NCBI GenBank assembly: GCA_937877075.1
Contig: CALEGD010000061.1
Location: 1 to 12,879, forward strand
Direction: 5' to 3'
From: an uncultured Acholeplasmatales bacterium
GTDB lineage: Bacteria; Bacillota_I; Bacilli_A; ML615J-28; CAG-698
Length of the DNA: 12,879 nt
The first letter of the stretch is position 1, and every line of letters starts with the position of its first letter. The translations under genes were made by a program, and so were the position numbers. Below, piece after piece: positions 6,859 to 12,879 of the stretch. Below the pieces are notes generated by a model. It was given only the letters and a program-made list of their open reading frames with translations. It was not told the DNA's origin and made no database searches.

Positions 6859-8073
6859 ATGAGTAAAAAGACTATTCGTGACATTCAGTTGCAAGGCAAA
6901 ACAGTCTTGATGAGAGTTGATTTCAATGTTCCGATGAGCGATGGACAAATAACCGATGACAATCGTATCGTCCAAGCCCTGCCGACCATTAAATACGCAC
7001 TTGACCATGAAGCAAAATTAGTATTGTTCTCGCATTTAGGAAGAGTTAAAACAGAGGAAGATAAGAAAACCAATTCCCTTGCCCCTGTCGCCAAAAGACT
7101 GAGCGAGTTATTGAATCTACCGATTACTTTTGTTACTGAAACCAGAGGTTCAAATCTTGAAGCAGCAGTCAAGAATATGGAAGACGGCGATATTGTGATG
7201 GTTGAAAACACTAGATTCGAAGATCTGAACGAAAAGGCTGAATCTAAGAACAATCCAGAACTTGGTAAATATTGGGCCTCCCTCGGTGATGCCTTTGTAA
7301 ATGATGCATTTGGAACCGCTCATAGGGCTCATGCTTCCAATGTCGGGATTGCTGATAATATGGTTGTTGCTGTTGCCGGATTTTTAATGGAAAAAGAAAT
7401 CAAATTTATTGGCGAAGCTGTTGATAATCCTGAAAGACCTTTTGTTGCAATTTTAGGCGGCGCCAAAGTCAGTGATAAAATTTCTGTCATTGAGAATTTA
7501 CTTACAAAAGCAGATAAGATTTTGGTTTGCGGAGCAATGGCTTATACCTTCTATAAGGCCAGAGGTTATGAAGTCGGTCTTTCTAAATGTGAAGATGATT
7601 ATGTTGAGTTTGCAAAGTCATTACTGGAGAAATCTAACGGAAAATTAATTCTTCCGGTGGATAATATGATAAGCAAAGAATTTTCTGCCGATGCAGAAGC
7701 CGTTTTGGTTTCAGCCGATCAAATTCCCTCTGATGCAATGGGGATGGATATTGGTCCGAAAACTGTTGAATTATTTAAAAAACATCTTGAAAACGCAAAA
7801 ACTGTTGTTTGGAACGGTCCGGCAGGCGTTTTTGAATTTGATAAATTTGCCGTAGGAACTAATGCAATCTGTAAACTTTTAGCCGAACTAAAAGATGCAA
7901 AAACCATTATCGGTGGCGGTGACAGTGCTGCTGCGGCCATTAAATTAGGCTTCCAAGATAAATTCACTCATATCTCGACCGGTGGGGGAGCCAGCCTAGA
8001 ATATTTAGAAGGGAAAGAACTGCCCGGAATCAGCTCAATACATAATAAGTGCTGTTCCTGCAAGAATTGTTAA
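6859..8073 (+). CDS. pgk: Phosphoglycerate kinase
   Basis: A 404-residue cytoplasmic glycolytic enzyme that transfers phosphate from 1,3-bisphosphoglycerate to ADP. Landmarks in order: RVDFNVP (19-25), SHLGR (58-62), ENTRF (116-120), GDAFVNDAFGTAHRAHAS (143-160), LGGAKVSDK (199-207), VVWNGPAGVFEF, then IGGGDSAAA and HISTGGGASLEYL near the end. The start has AAAGGAG seven bases upstream. Instead of stopping after the usual ending (LPGISSIHNK), the frame continues seven more residues, CCSCKNC, with four cysteines. Canonical bacterial PGKs of about 394 residues lack this tail. The gene is followed after five bases by tpiA, so the two form an operon. gapA, the usual upstream partner, is not adjacent. 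Confidence 0.97.
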   Translation: MSKKTIRDIQLQGKTVLMRVDFNVPMSDGQITDDNRIVQALPTIKYALDHEAKLVLFSHLGRVKTEEDKKTNSLAPVAKRLSELLNLPITFVTETRGSNLEAAVKNMEDGDIVMVENTRFEDLNEKAESKNNPELGKYWASLGDAFVNDAFGTAHRAHASNVGIADNMVVAVAGFLMEKEIKFIGEAVDNPERPFVAILGGAKVSDKISVIENLLTKADKILVCGAMAYTFYKARGYEVGLSKCEDDYVEFAKSLLEKSNGKLILPVDNMISKEFSADAEAVLVSADQIPSDAMGMDIGPKTVELFKKHLENAKTVVWNGPAGVFEFDKFAVGTNAICKLLAELKDAKTIIGGGDSAAAAIKLGFQDKFTHISTGGGASLEYLEGKELPGISSIHNKCCSCKNC

Positions 8074-8078
8074 TTAAA

Positions 8079-8837
8079 ATGATTAGAAAACCTATTATCG
8101 CGGGTAACTGGAAGATGTTTAAGACCCGTGACGAAGCCTTAAAGTTTATTTTTTATGTTTCCAATAAACTTCCTAGCAAGGATAAAGTTGACAGTGTCGT
8201 TTGTGCTCAATTTACAGTTTTACGTTGCCTGGTAAAAAGACAGGGAGATAATCTTCGCATTGGTGCCCAAAATATGCACTTCCTTGACGAAGGCGCATTC
8301 ACCGGTGAAATATCTGCTCCGATGCTTAAAGCTATTGATGTCAGTTATGTAATTATCGGACATAGCGAAAGAAGAGCAATGTTTAATGAAACCGACGAAA
8401 CCATCAATAAAAAATTACATCAAGCATTCGAATATGAACTTACTCCGATTCTTTGTGTCGGTGAGTCCTTAGAAGAAAGAGAAAGTGGCCGTACCGAAGA
8501 AGTTCTTAGTAAACAATTAGAAATCAATCTTCAAGGATTCTTCGAAGATCAGGTTAAAGAACTAGTTATAGCCTATGAACCAATTTGGGCTATCGGAACC
8601 GGAAGAACCGCAACCAGTGAAGTTGCAAATGAAACTTGTGGTTTTATCAGAAGAAAAGTAGCGGAAATGTTCGGACAAGATGCTGCTGATGCTCTTAGAA
8701 TTCAATACGGAGGAAGTGTAAAACTATCTAATATTGAAGAGTTGATGAGTATGCCTGAAATTGACGGAGCTCTAATTGGAGGAGCCAGCCTTAACCCCGA
8801 AGATTTTGTAAAGCTTGTAGAAGCAGCTGTAAAATAA
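8079..8837 (+). CDS. tpiA: Triosephosphate isomerase
   Basis: A 252-residue TIM-barrel enzyme interconverting dihydroxyacetone phosphate and glyceraldehyde 3-phosphate in the cytoplasm. Catalytic residues are present: Asn10 and Lys12 in AGNWKM, His95 in IIGHSERR and Glu167 in AYEPIWAIGTG, which also starts the mobile loop 6. The phosphate-binding YGGSV and IGGASL follow. The length matches the family. The true start is ATG 8079; an in-frame ATG at 8049 would add ten residues that no family member needs. There is no good ribosome binding site before 8079, and the pgk stop ends five bases upstream. Translation is therefore probably coupled to pgk. A strong terminator follows. Confidence 0.97.
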   Translation: MIRKPIIAGNWKMFKTRDEALKFIFYVSNKLPSKDKVDSVVCAQFTVLRCLVKRQGDNLRIGAQNMHFLDEGAFTGEISAPMLKAIDVSYVIIGHSERRAMFNETDETINKKLHQAFEYELTPILCVGESLEERESGRTEEVLSKQLEINLQGFFEDQVKELVIAYEPIWAIGTGRTATSEVANETCGFIRRKVAEMFGQDAADALRIQYGGSVKLSNIEELMSMPEIDGALIGGASLNPEDFVKLVEAAVK

Positions 8838-8847
8838 TAATGAAAAT

Positions 8848-8888
8848 AAGCCGAGACTATTACCGTGTACTGTAAAGTCTCGGCTTTT
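8848..8888 (+). terminator. Strong rho-independent terminator of pgk-tpiA
   Basis: An 11-bp perfect stem, AAGCCGAGACT (8848-8858) with AGTCTCGGCTT (8876-8886), is extended inward by TTAC/GTAA (8860-8863 with 8872-8875) past a bulged A. A short T run follows to 8888. It begins ten bases after the tpiA stop codon. Confidence 0.88.
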
Positions 8889-9128
8889 AATATTCTGAAT
8901 GAATAATGTTTTCAAGATAAAGAAAATGTTCTTTTTGAGATGAGCGTTGCTCCACAAATCTTTATGCAAAACAAAATTAAATACTACAGAAATATCTTGG
9001 CCAATGGCTTAAAGACTATTATTTATAACTATTTATTGTATTATCCTAAAAATAAAAGCGACTACATCTATTAATGAACTTATAGACATAACGGTTTATT
9101 TTTTATGTTGACTTTTATAAAATTTTAA
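8889..9128. other. AT-rich intergenic stretch with no recognised feature
   Basis: Between the tpiA terminator and the rpsD promoter there are about 240 bases in which I see no credible gene, RNA or repeat array. Open frames here are short and without ribosome binding sites. The only detail is a TTGACTTTT at 9108-9116, repeated directly at 9140-9148 in the rpsD promoter; the first copy has no matching -10. Confidence 0.6.
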
Positions 9129-9155
9129 CTTGAAAAACCTTGACTTTTTTCAAGG
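9129..9155. promoter_or_regulatory. Two overlapping dyads on the rpsD promoter
   Basis: CTTGAAAAA (9129-9137) and TTTTTCAAG (9146-9154) form a perfect 9-8-9 inverted repeat. Shifted slightly, CCTTGA (9138-9143) and TCAAGG (9150-9155) form a perfect 6-6-6 repeat. The -35 TTGACT lies inside both. This looks like an operator, though low sequence complexity contributes to the first dyad. Confidence 0.4.
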
Positions 9156-9167
9156 AAAGAGTATAAT
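9140..9167 (+). promoter_or_regulatory. Sigma-A-type promoter for rpsD
   Basis: TTGACT (9140-9145) and a perfect TATAAT (9162-9167) are separated by 16 bp. Transcription would start near 9174, at the first leader stem, giving a leader of about 150 bases. Confidence 0.78.
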
Positions 9168-9172
9168 AATTA

Positions 9173-9317
9173 AAGTGCGGTAAAAGCAGCACTTGAAATA
9201 ATAAATGGCAATAGATGATACCTGAAGAGGTGGTTAGTAATCAGCTGCTATGATGAAAACTGTCATTCGTTCTATTATTTGTTAGGTTCAAGTCCTTTAC
9301 TGAAAAATAAAAGGAGG
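9173..9317 (+). promoter_or_regulatory. Structured rpsD leader, probable S4 autoregulatory element
   Basis: The leader folds well by eye. Hairpin 1 is AAGTGC (9173-9178) with GCACTT (9189-9194). A long stem pairs AAATAATA (9196-9203) with TATTATTT (9273-9280), continuing after a five-base bulge as AATGGCA (9204-9210) with TGTCATT (9261-9267). Inside it are ATAG/CTAT (9211-9214 with 9248-9251) and a GAAG-loop hairpin, ACCT/AGGT (9220-9231). AGCAGC (9185-9190) can pair with GCTGCT (9244-9249), a possible pseudoknot. TCCTTT (9293-9298) can pair with AAAGGA (9310-9315) and hide the ribosome binding site AAGGAGG. In Bacillota, S4 binds such a leader to repress its own gene. That role here is inferred from position and fold. 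Confidence 0.72.
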
Positions 9318-9325
9318 AAAAAAAT

Positions 9326-9925
9326 ATGGCACGTTATACTGGTCCAAGCTGGAAAATTTCCAGGAGACTGAAATTCTCTGTTCTTGAAAACGGAAAAGAA
9401 CTTAAAAAACGTCCTTATGCCCCTGGGCAACACGGACAACGTCGTAGAAAGCTTTCTGAATATGGAATGCAGTTACAAGAAAAACAGAAAGTACGTTATA
9501 CTTATGGTATGACTGAAAAACAATTTAAAAAAATCTTTAACCTTGCCGGAAAAATGAAGGGGAAACATGGTGAAAACTTCTTGGTTCTTTTAGAATCGAG
9601 ATTAGACAATATCGTCTATCGTATGGGTATTGCCTCTACAAGGCGCCAAGCTCGTCAGCTTGTAACTCATGGTCATATCCTGGTAAATGGTGAAAAGATT
9701 GATATTCCCTCTTATGTTTTAAAACCGGGAAGCAAGGTTAGTCTAAAAGAACGTTCACAAAAACTTTCAATTATTCAAGATGCGTTAGCAGCTATGGCAT
9801 CTAAAAAAGAATATGTGTCTTTTGATGAGTCAAAGATGGAAGGCGAATATCTCCGTCTGCCTGAACGTGATGAATTCTTACAAGACATTAATGAAACTCT
9901 GATTGTTGAGTTCTATAACAGATAA
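9326..9925 (+). CDS. rpsD: 30S ribosomal protein S4
   Basis: A 199-residue primary 16S rRNA-binding protein that starts assembly of the small ribosomal subunit. The opening MARYTGPSWKISRRL, then PYAPGQHGQRRRKLSEYG (36-53), YGMTEKQF and the S4 RNA-binding domain, SRLDNIVYRMGIASTRRQARQLVTHGHILVNG (about 91-122), are diagnostic. The N-terminus lacks the zinc-binding cysteines found in some S4 paralogues, so this is the zinc-independent form. The length is normal. Start ATG 9326 follows AAGGAGG by eight bases. It is a single-gene unit, as in Bacillus and unlike the Escherichia alpha operon, with its own promoter, a long leader and a terminator. Autoregulation by S4 is likely. Confidence 0.98.
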   Translation: MARYTGPSWKISRRLKFSVLENGKELKKRPYAPGQHGQRRRKLSEYGMQLQEKQKVRYTYGMTEKQFKKIFNLAGKMKGKHGENFLVLLESRLDNIVYRMGIASTRRQARQLVTHGHILVNGEKIDIPSYVLKPGSKVSLKERSQKLSIIQDALAAMASKKEYVSFDESKMEGEYLRLPERDEFLQDINETLIVEFYNR

Positions 9926-9931
9926 AAAAAC

Positions 9932-9956
9932 GCAATACTTCGGTATTGCTTTTTTT
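9932..9956. terminator. Bidirectional terminator between rpsD and msrC
   Basis: GCAATAC (9932-9938) and GTATTGC (9943-9949) pair around a stable TTCG tetraloop, with an A run before (9924-9930) and a T run after (9950-9956). The symmetrical tails allow it to end transcription from both rpsD and the convergent reductase gene. Confidence 0.9.
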
Positions 9957-10440
9957 AAATATTACGTATTTGACGAGCTTCTCTTGTTAAATGCTTAGAG
10001 ATAATTATTGCAACTTGTTCTAGAAAACGCTGATCAATGCTTGAAAAACGTTTGAGTTTTTTACTGTCGAGATCAAGTACCCCGTAAATCTTCCCTTCAA
10101 TAAATAGTGGGATTACGATTTCTGATTTTGTCGTCTCATCACAAGGAATATGGCCCGGAAAAAGACTAACATCAGGAACAATTATCGAAGCCCTTTTTTG
10201 CGCACAGGTTCCGACCACACCGTAACCTAAGCGAATTTTTGTACAAGCGACTTTTCCTTGAAAAGGACCTAATAAAAGTTCGTCATTGTATAGTAAATAA
10301 AATCCGACCCAATTCACGTCCTTCAACATTTCTTTAATTAATGCCGAGGAGTTCGCGAGTATTGACATCTCGAAATGGTCGAACTCTAAGAGGTTATCTA
10401 AGTTTTCTATCAGGTTTAAATAATTCGTTTTTTTATCCAT
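9955..10440 (-). CDS. msrC: Free methionine-(R)-sulfoxide reductase (GAF domain, fRMsr)
   Basis: A 161-residue single GAF-domain enzyme that reduces free methionine-R-sulfoxide, protecting the cytoplasm from oxidants. Landmarks are NWVGFYLL (43-50), LGPFQGKVACTKI (57-69), FPGHIPCDETTKSEIVIPL (94-112) and GVLDLDS (120-126). The two cysteines needed for catalysis in the family are present: Cys66 in ACTKI and Cys100 in HIPCDE. The third, non-essential cysteine is usually in GVCGTA; here that block reads GVVGTCA, so the cysteine (Cys79) has moved two residues. The start is ATG 10440; an open frame to 10485 runs into the upstream gene and would have no family counterpart. The start lies inside the 3' end of the TSCPD gene (25-base overlap), so the two are one operon. 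Confidence 0.92.
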   Translation of the reverse strand: MDKKTNYLNLIENLDNLLEFDHFEMSILANSSALIKEMLKDVNWVGFYLLYNDELLLGPFQGKVACTKIRLGYGVVGTCAQKRASIIVPDVSLFPGHIPCDETTKSEIVIPLFIEGKIYGVLDLDSKKLKRFSSIDQRFLEQVAIIISKHLTREARQIRNI

Positions 10441-10691
10441 TTTTTTGTTGCCTTTCTGATTGCATGAGATAGTTGATCGGAACAACTTGTCGGGCGTTCA
10501 CCACATTTGTTTCCCTTAAGAAGTCTTTCAATTTCTTTCGCATCCTTCCCTTCGATAAGAATAGAAATTGCTTTTAGATTTCCCGGGCAACCGGAGGTAA
10601 AACTGACATTGTGTAGTTTGTGATCTTCGCTTAAATCAAATTCAATGCACTTACAACAAGTATTTGTTGTGTGATATATAAAATGTTCCAT
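10416..10691 (-). CDS. TSCPD domain-containing small protein (TIGR03905-like)
   Basis: A 91-residue protein of the small stand-alone TSCPD family, whose domain also occurs at the C-terminus of some B12-dependent ribonucleotide reductases. Evidence is VSFTSGCPGNLKAISILIEG (29-48), RLLKGNKCGERPTSC (56-70) and DQL. The name-giving TSCPD reads TSCSD here (68-72). Seven cysteines (12, 13, 15, 35, 63, 70 and their CCKC cluster) suggest metal binding, but the family's function is not established. The C-terminus carries a basic extension ending KKWIKKRII, encoded in the overlap with the reductase gene. Start ATG 10691 is preceded by GGGTGA. It is first in a two-gene unit with the methionine sulfoxide reductase gene. 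Confidence 0.87.
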   Translation of the reverse strand: MEHFIYHTTNTCCKCIEFDLSEDHKLHNVSFTSGCPGNLKAISILIEGKDAKEIERLLKGNKCGERPTSCSDQLSHAIRKATKKWIKKRII

Positions 10692-10709
10692 AATTTCACC
10701 CTGAAAAAT

Positions 10710-10738
10710 ATTTTAACTTATTAAGATAAAAAAATCAA
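10710..10738 (-). promoter_or_regulatory. Promoter for the TSCPD-msrC operon
   Basis: The minus strand shows TTGATT (complement of 10733-10738) and TAAAAT (complement of 10710-10715) separated by 17 bp, about 18 bases before the gene start. Confidence 0.5.
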
Positions 10739-10794
10739 GTTTTTTCTATTGTTTTCGATTAATTTCTTTTAAATATATTGTTCTGAAGTATAAT

Positions 10795-10817
10795 ATTTAC
10801 AAGTAAATGAGTAAATG
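10795..10817. promoter_or_regulatory. Palindrome and repeated GTAAAT boxes in the nifZ-thiI promoter
   Basis: ATTTAC-AA-GTAAAT (10795-10808) is a perfect 14-base palindrome that covers the -35 and the start of the spacer. AGTAAATG occurs twice in tandem (10802-10809 and 10810-10817), giving a third half-site running up to the -10. The placement between -35 and -10 suits a repressor site. The binding protein is unknown. Confidence 0.4.
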
Positions 10818-10824
10818 CTATAAT
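10796..10824 (+). promoter_or_regulatory. Sigma-A-type promoter for the desulfurase-thiI operon
   Basis: TTTACA (10796-10801) and a perfect TATAAT (10819-10824) have a 17-bp spacer, with TG at 10816-10817 extending the -10. A second TATAAT at 10789-10794 has no matching -35. The AAGGAG of the gene follows at 10841-10846. Confidence 0.75.
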
Positions 10825-10852
10825 AATAAAGTATTAGATAAAGGAGAAACAA

Positions 10853-11968
10853 ATGCTTTATTTTGATTATACGGCAACAACACCAATTGATGATGAGGTG
10901 CTTGAGACATTTGTAAATGTAGAAAAGAATTTCTTTGCAAACTCATCATCTCTGCATAAATTAGGACAAAGAAGCAATTACCTGTTTGAAAAGGCCATTG
11001 AAGAGATTAAAACTGTTCTCGAAATGAAAGACCATAATATTGTCTTCACTGCCAATGCCACTGAAGCCAATAATCTCGCCATTTACGGAATCGTGTTAAA
11101 AAGTTCCCGTGGGAAGATTATTACAACTAAAATTGAACATCCTTCCGTATATGAAGTCTATAAAGATTTAGAAAGAAAAGGTTATGAAACCGTCTTTCTT
11201 GATATTGATAAAGAAGGAATAATTAATCTTAAACAGTTGGAAAATATTATGGATAAAGATACAATTCTGGTTTCGATTATGTGGGTAAATAACATCATTG
11301 GATCCATTCAACCAATTAAAAAAGTAATTGAAATCTTAAAAAAATATCCAAGAGCCAAGCTCCATGTTGATTGCGTTCAGGGCTTAGGAAAAATAGTTCC
11401 CGATTTTGCCTTTGAGGACATCGACTTACTGACCCTAAGTGGACATAAAATCTATTGTCCGAAAGGCGTGGGGGCCTTAATATACCGGAAACAAATTGAA
11501 CTAGAGAAACGGCTTTACGGATCGCTTTCTCAATACGGAGTTAAACCCGGAACAATCAGCATCAGTCTAGCAACGGCCCTTTGTAAAGGCTTAAAAAAAT
11601 ATATCCCATTAACAAAAAAGCATTACCTTCAAGTAAAGCAGTTAAATCAATATTTAAGAGAAGGGCTTTTGAAACTGGATTATCTGATTTTAAACAGCGG
11701 AGAAAATGCCAGTCCTTATGTATTAAGTCTTTCCTTAAAAGGGATAAATGGAGAAACTTTAGTGCACTTTCTAGAAAGTCAAGATGTTTATGTTTCTACG
11801 GGTTCAGCTTGTTCATCTAAACTAAAAAAACCGGAACGGACAGTATACTGCCTTACCAACAGTCTAGAGCGTGCCAACTCTACAATCCGAATCAGTTTGT
11901 CGCATCTGACGACGCTACTTGAAATAGATAGATTATTAGAAATATTGGAGAAAGCAAAAAATGTATGA
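10853..11968 (+). CDS. nifZ: Cysteine desulfurase (NifZ/IscS-like), partner of ThiI
   Basis: A 371-residue PLP enzyme (aminotransferase class V) that takes sulfur from cysteine as an enzyme persulfide and leaves alanine. Landmarks are FDYTATTP (4-11), NATEANNLAI (68-77), IEHPSV with the PLP-stacking His96, HVDCVQGLGK (171-180), the PLP lysine Lys199 in SGHK and the catalytic Cys320 in STGSACSSK. Two usually conserved blocks are altered: the VNNEIG/VNNETG block reads WVNNIIG (144-150), and the loop normally written GGGQExGxRxGT reads YGSLSQYGVKPGT (222-234). The gene overlaps thiI by eight bases, as with the Bacillus NifZ-ThiI pair dedicated to tRNA 4-thiouridine. No scaffold protein gene (IscU or SufU) is adjacent. 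The symbol rests on context; the enzyme class is secure. Start ATG 10853 follows AAGGAG by six bases. Confidence 0.92.
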   Translation: MLYFDYTATTPIDDEVLETFVNVEKNFFANSSSLHKLGQRSNYLFEKAIEEIKTVLEMKDHNIVFTANATEANNLAIYGIVLKSSRGKIITTKIEHPSVYEVYKDLERKGYETVFLDIDKEGIINLKQLENIMDKDTILVSIMWVNNIIGSIQPIKKVIEILKKYPRAKLHVDCVQGLGKIVPDFAFEDIDLLTLSGHKIYCPKGVGALIYRKQIELEKRLYGSLSQYGVKPGTISISLATALCKGLKKYIPLTKKHYLQVKQLNQYLREGLLKLDYLILNSGENASPYVLSLSLKGINGETLVHFLESQDVYVSTGSACSSKLKKPERTVYCLTNSLERANSTIRISLSHLTTLLEIDRLLEILEKAKNV

Positions 11969-12879
11969 TTTGATTATGATTCGCTACGGCGAAATGACAT
12001 TAAAGAAAAAGAATTATCAAAATTTTCAAAGACAAGTTAACCAGAATATCAAAAACAAACTTAAACGTTTTTCCAAAATAAATTTTTCCGGGACTAATTA
12101 CCGTTTTTATATTCACTTAAACGGTGAAGATTATCTTGAAATTATTAAGGAATTAGATACAGTTATGGGGCTTTCTTCCTATAGTCTATGTCGGGAAGTA
12201 AAACCTGATTATGATGAGATTGCCCGAGTTGGAAGAGAATTAATTGAAGAGGAAAAAGAAAGATTGGATCTGAGCTTCAAAGTAGAAACTCATCGTGGAG
12301 ATAAAAGTTTTCCCGCCACATCGATTCAAATTTCTCAAGAAATAGCCAAAAGAATTCTTCCGATGATTCCAAGTCTGAAGGTTGATGTTCATCATCCTGA
12401 TTTAATTTTATCAATTGATCTCAGAAGCGAAGGAACATATGTTTTTATTAAGAGCGTCCCCGGTTTAGGAGGACTTCCGGGAGGAACTTCCGGTCGAGGT
12501 TTATTAATGGTTTCCGGAGGAATAGATAGCCCGGTTGCCGGTTTTCTCTGCCTGCGAAAGGGAATAGAACTAACTGCATTACATTTTGCTTCACCTCCTT
12601 ATACCAGTGATATGGCTCTTCAAAAAGTAATTGAACTCTTAGAAGAACTTGCTAGATATACGATTGACGGTAAAATTCGCCTTCTAATTTGTCCCTTTAC
12701 AAAAATTCAGACGGCAATTCGCCAAAACTCTGACCCCGCTTATCTAATTACCTTGATGCGGAGACAAATGTATAAAATCGCAGCTGCAGTTTCTGGAAAA
12801 CAAAAATGTGATGTTATTATTAACGGCGAAAGTGTCGGCCAGGTTGCTTCACAAACCCTTGAAAGCATTAAGGTTGTAA
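11961..12879 (+). CDS. thiI: tRNA 4-thiouridine synthetase ThiI (3' truncated by window end)
   Basis: The first 306 residues are visible and the frame is still open at the window end. ThiI adenylates U8 of tRNA and inserts sulfur delivered as persulfide by a cysteine desulfurase; in some bacteria it also serves thiamine thiazole synthesis. The N-terminus begins MIRYGEMTLKKKN (6-18), which fits the ferredoxin-like domain. The THUMP domain follows, with VETHRGDKSFP (108-118), VDVHHPDL and IDLRSEGTYVF. The PP-loop ATPase domain has SGGIDSPVAG (185-194), HFASPPYTS and MRRQMYKIA, with NGESVGQVASQTLES (288-302) just before the edge. About 90-100 residues are missing, judged from a usual length near 400. 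Whether a C-terminal rhodanese domain exists cannot be seen. Start ATG 11961, with GGAG at 11947-11950, overlaps the desulfurase stop, so translation is probably coupled. Confidence 0.95.
   Translation, partial: MYDLIMIRYGEMTLKKKNYQNFQRQVNQNIKNKLKRFSKINFSGTNYRFYIHLNGEDYLEIIKELDTVMGLSSYSLCREVKPDYDEIARVGRELIEEEKERLDLSFKVETHRGDKSFPATSIQISQEIAKRILPMIPSLKVDVHHPDLILSIDLRSEGTYVFIKSVPGLGGLPGGTSGRGLLMVSGGIDSPVAGFLCLRKGIELTALHFASPPYTSDMALQKVIELLEELARYTIDGKIRLLICPFTKIQTAIRQNSDPAYLITLMRRQMYKIAAAVSGKQKCDVIINGESVGQVASQTLESIKVV

Noticed and set aside
6727..7008. Minus-strand open frame of 93 codons across comK and pgk
   Set aside because: It is a shadow of two recognised genes and covers the pgk promoter.
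8772..8969. Minus-strand open frame of 65 codons across the end of tpiA and its terminator
   Set aside because: It runs antisense through tpiA and the terminator hairpin, has no ribosome binding site and resembles no family.
9281..9300. GGTTCAAGTCC resembles a tRNA T-arm
   Set aside because: No acceptor stem, D-arm, anticodon arm or CCA fits around it, and the flanking bases belong to the rpsD leader.

Overview
The window looks like a chromosomal stretch of a low-GC member of the Bacillota, within the Bacilli/Erysipelotrichia/Acholeplasma neighbourhood. The evidence is AT-rich DNA, strong AAGGAG ribosome binding sites, sigma-A-type promoters (often with a TGnTATAAT extended -10), a SpoIIE homologue, a ComK-like protein, an MsmK/UgpC-type sugar ABC ATPase and an S4 gene with a structured leader. 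TGA is used as a stop (1225-1227 on the minus strand, 11966-11968 on the plus strand) and Trp is TGG, so the genetic code is standard and not the Mycoplasma code. The exact lineage is inference. No mobile element, CRISPR array, tRNA or rRNA was found.

Layout. 1-455 (+): the 3' end of an ABC exporter gene. 476-1776 (-): a two-gene unit, a GNAT acetyltransferase followed by exodeoxyribonuclease III, coupled by an ATGA overlap. 1910-4084 (+): a SpoIIE-like membrane PP2C phosphatase, convergent with a small rhodanese gene (4081-4389, -). 4501-5154 (+): a regulator with a PucR/CdaR-type C-terminal helix-turn-helix, divergent from the rhodanese gene. 5236-6351 (+): msmK, an ABC ATPase for sugar uptake with no permease genes nearby, preceded by an operator-like dyad. 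6385-6771 (+): a short ComK-family protein whose start lies against the msmK terminator. 6859-8837 (+): pgk-tpiA glycolytic operon, with a Cys-rich C-terminal tail on PGK. 8889-9128: no gene seen. 9129-9925 (+): rpsD with a dyad-rich promoter and a long structured leader typical of S4 autoregulation. 9955-10691 (-): a TSCPD-domain protein overlapping a free methionine-R-sulfoxide reductase. 10853-12879 (+): a NifZ-like cysteine desulfurase overlapping thiI, which runs off the window end.

Functional themes. Housekeeping functions dominate: DNA repair, lower glycolysis, the ribosome, and sulfur transfer to tRNA or thiamine. Several genes concern sulfur or redox chemistry: the rhodanese, fRMsr, the Cys-rich TSCPD protein and the desulfurase-ThiI pair. 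The most unusual content is developmental: an intact SpoIIE phosphatase and a shortened ComK homologue, each sitting alone among housekeeping genes. Regulatory DNA is rich in dyads that overlap promoters (5160-5174, 9129-9155, 10795-10808). No defence system or other clearly new multi-gene system was recognised.
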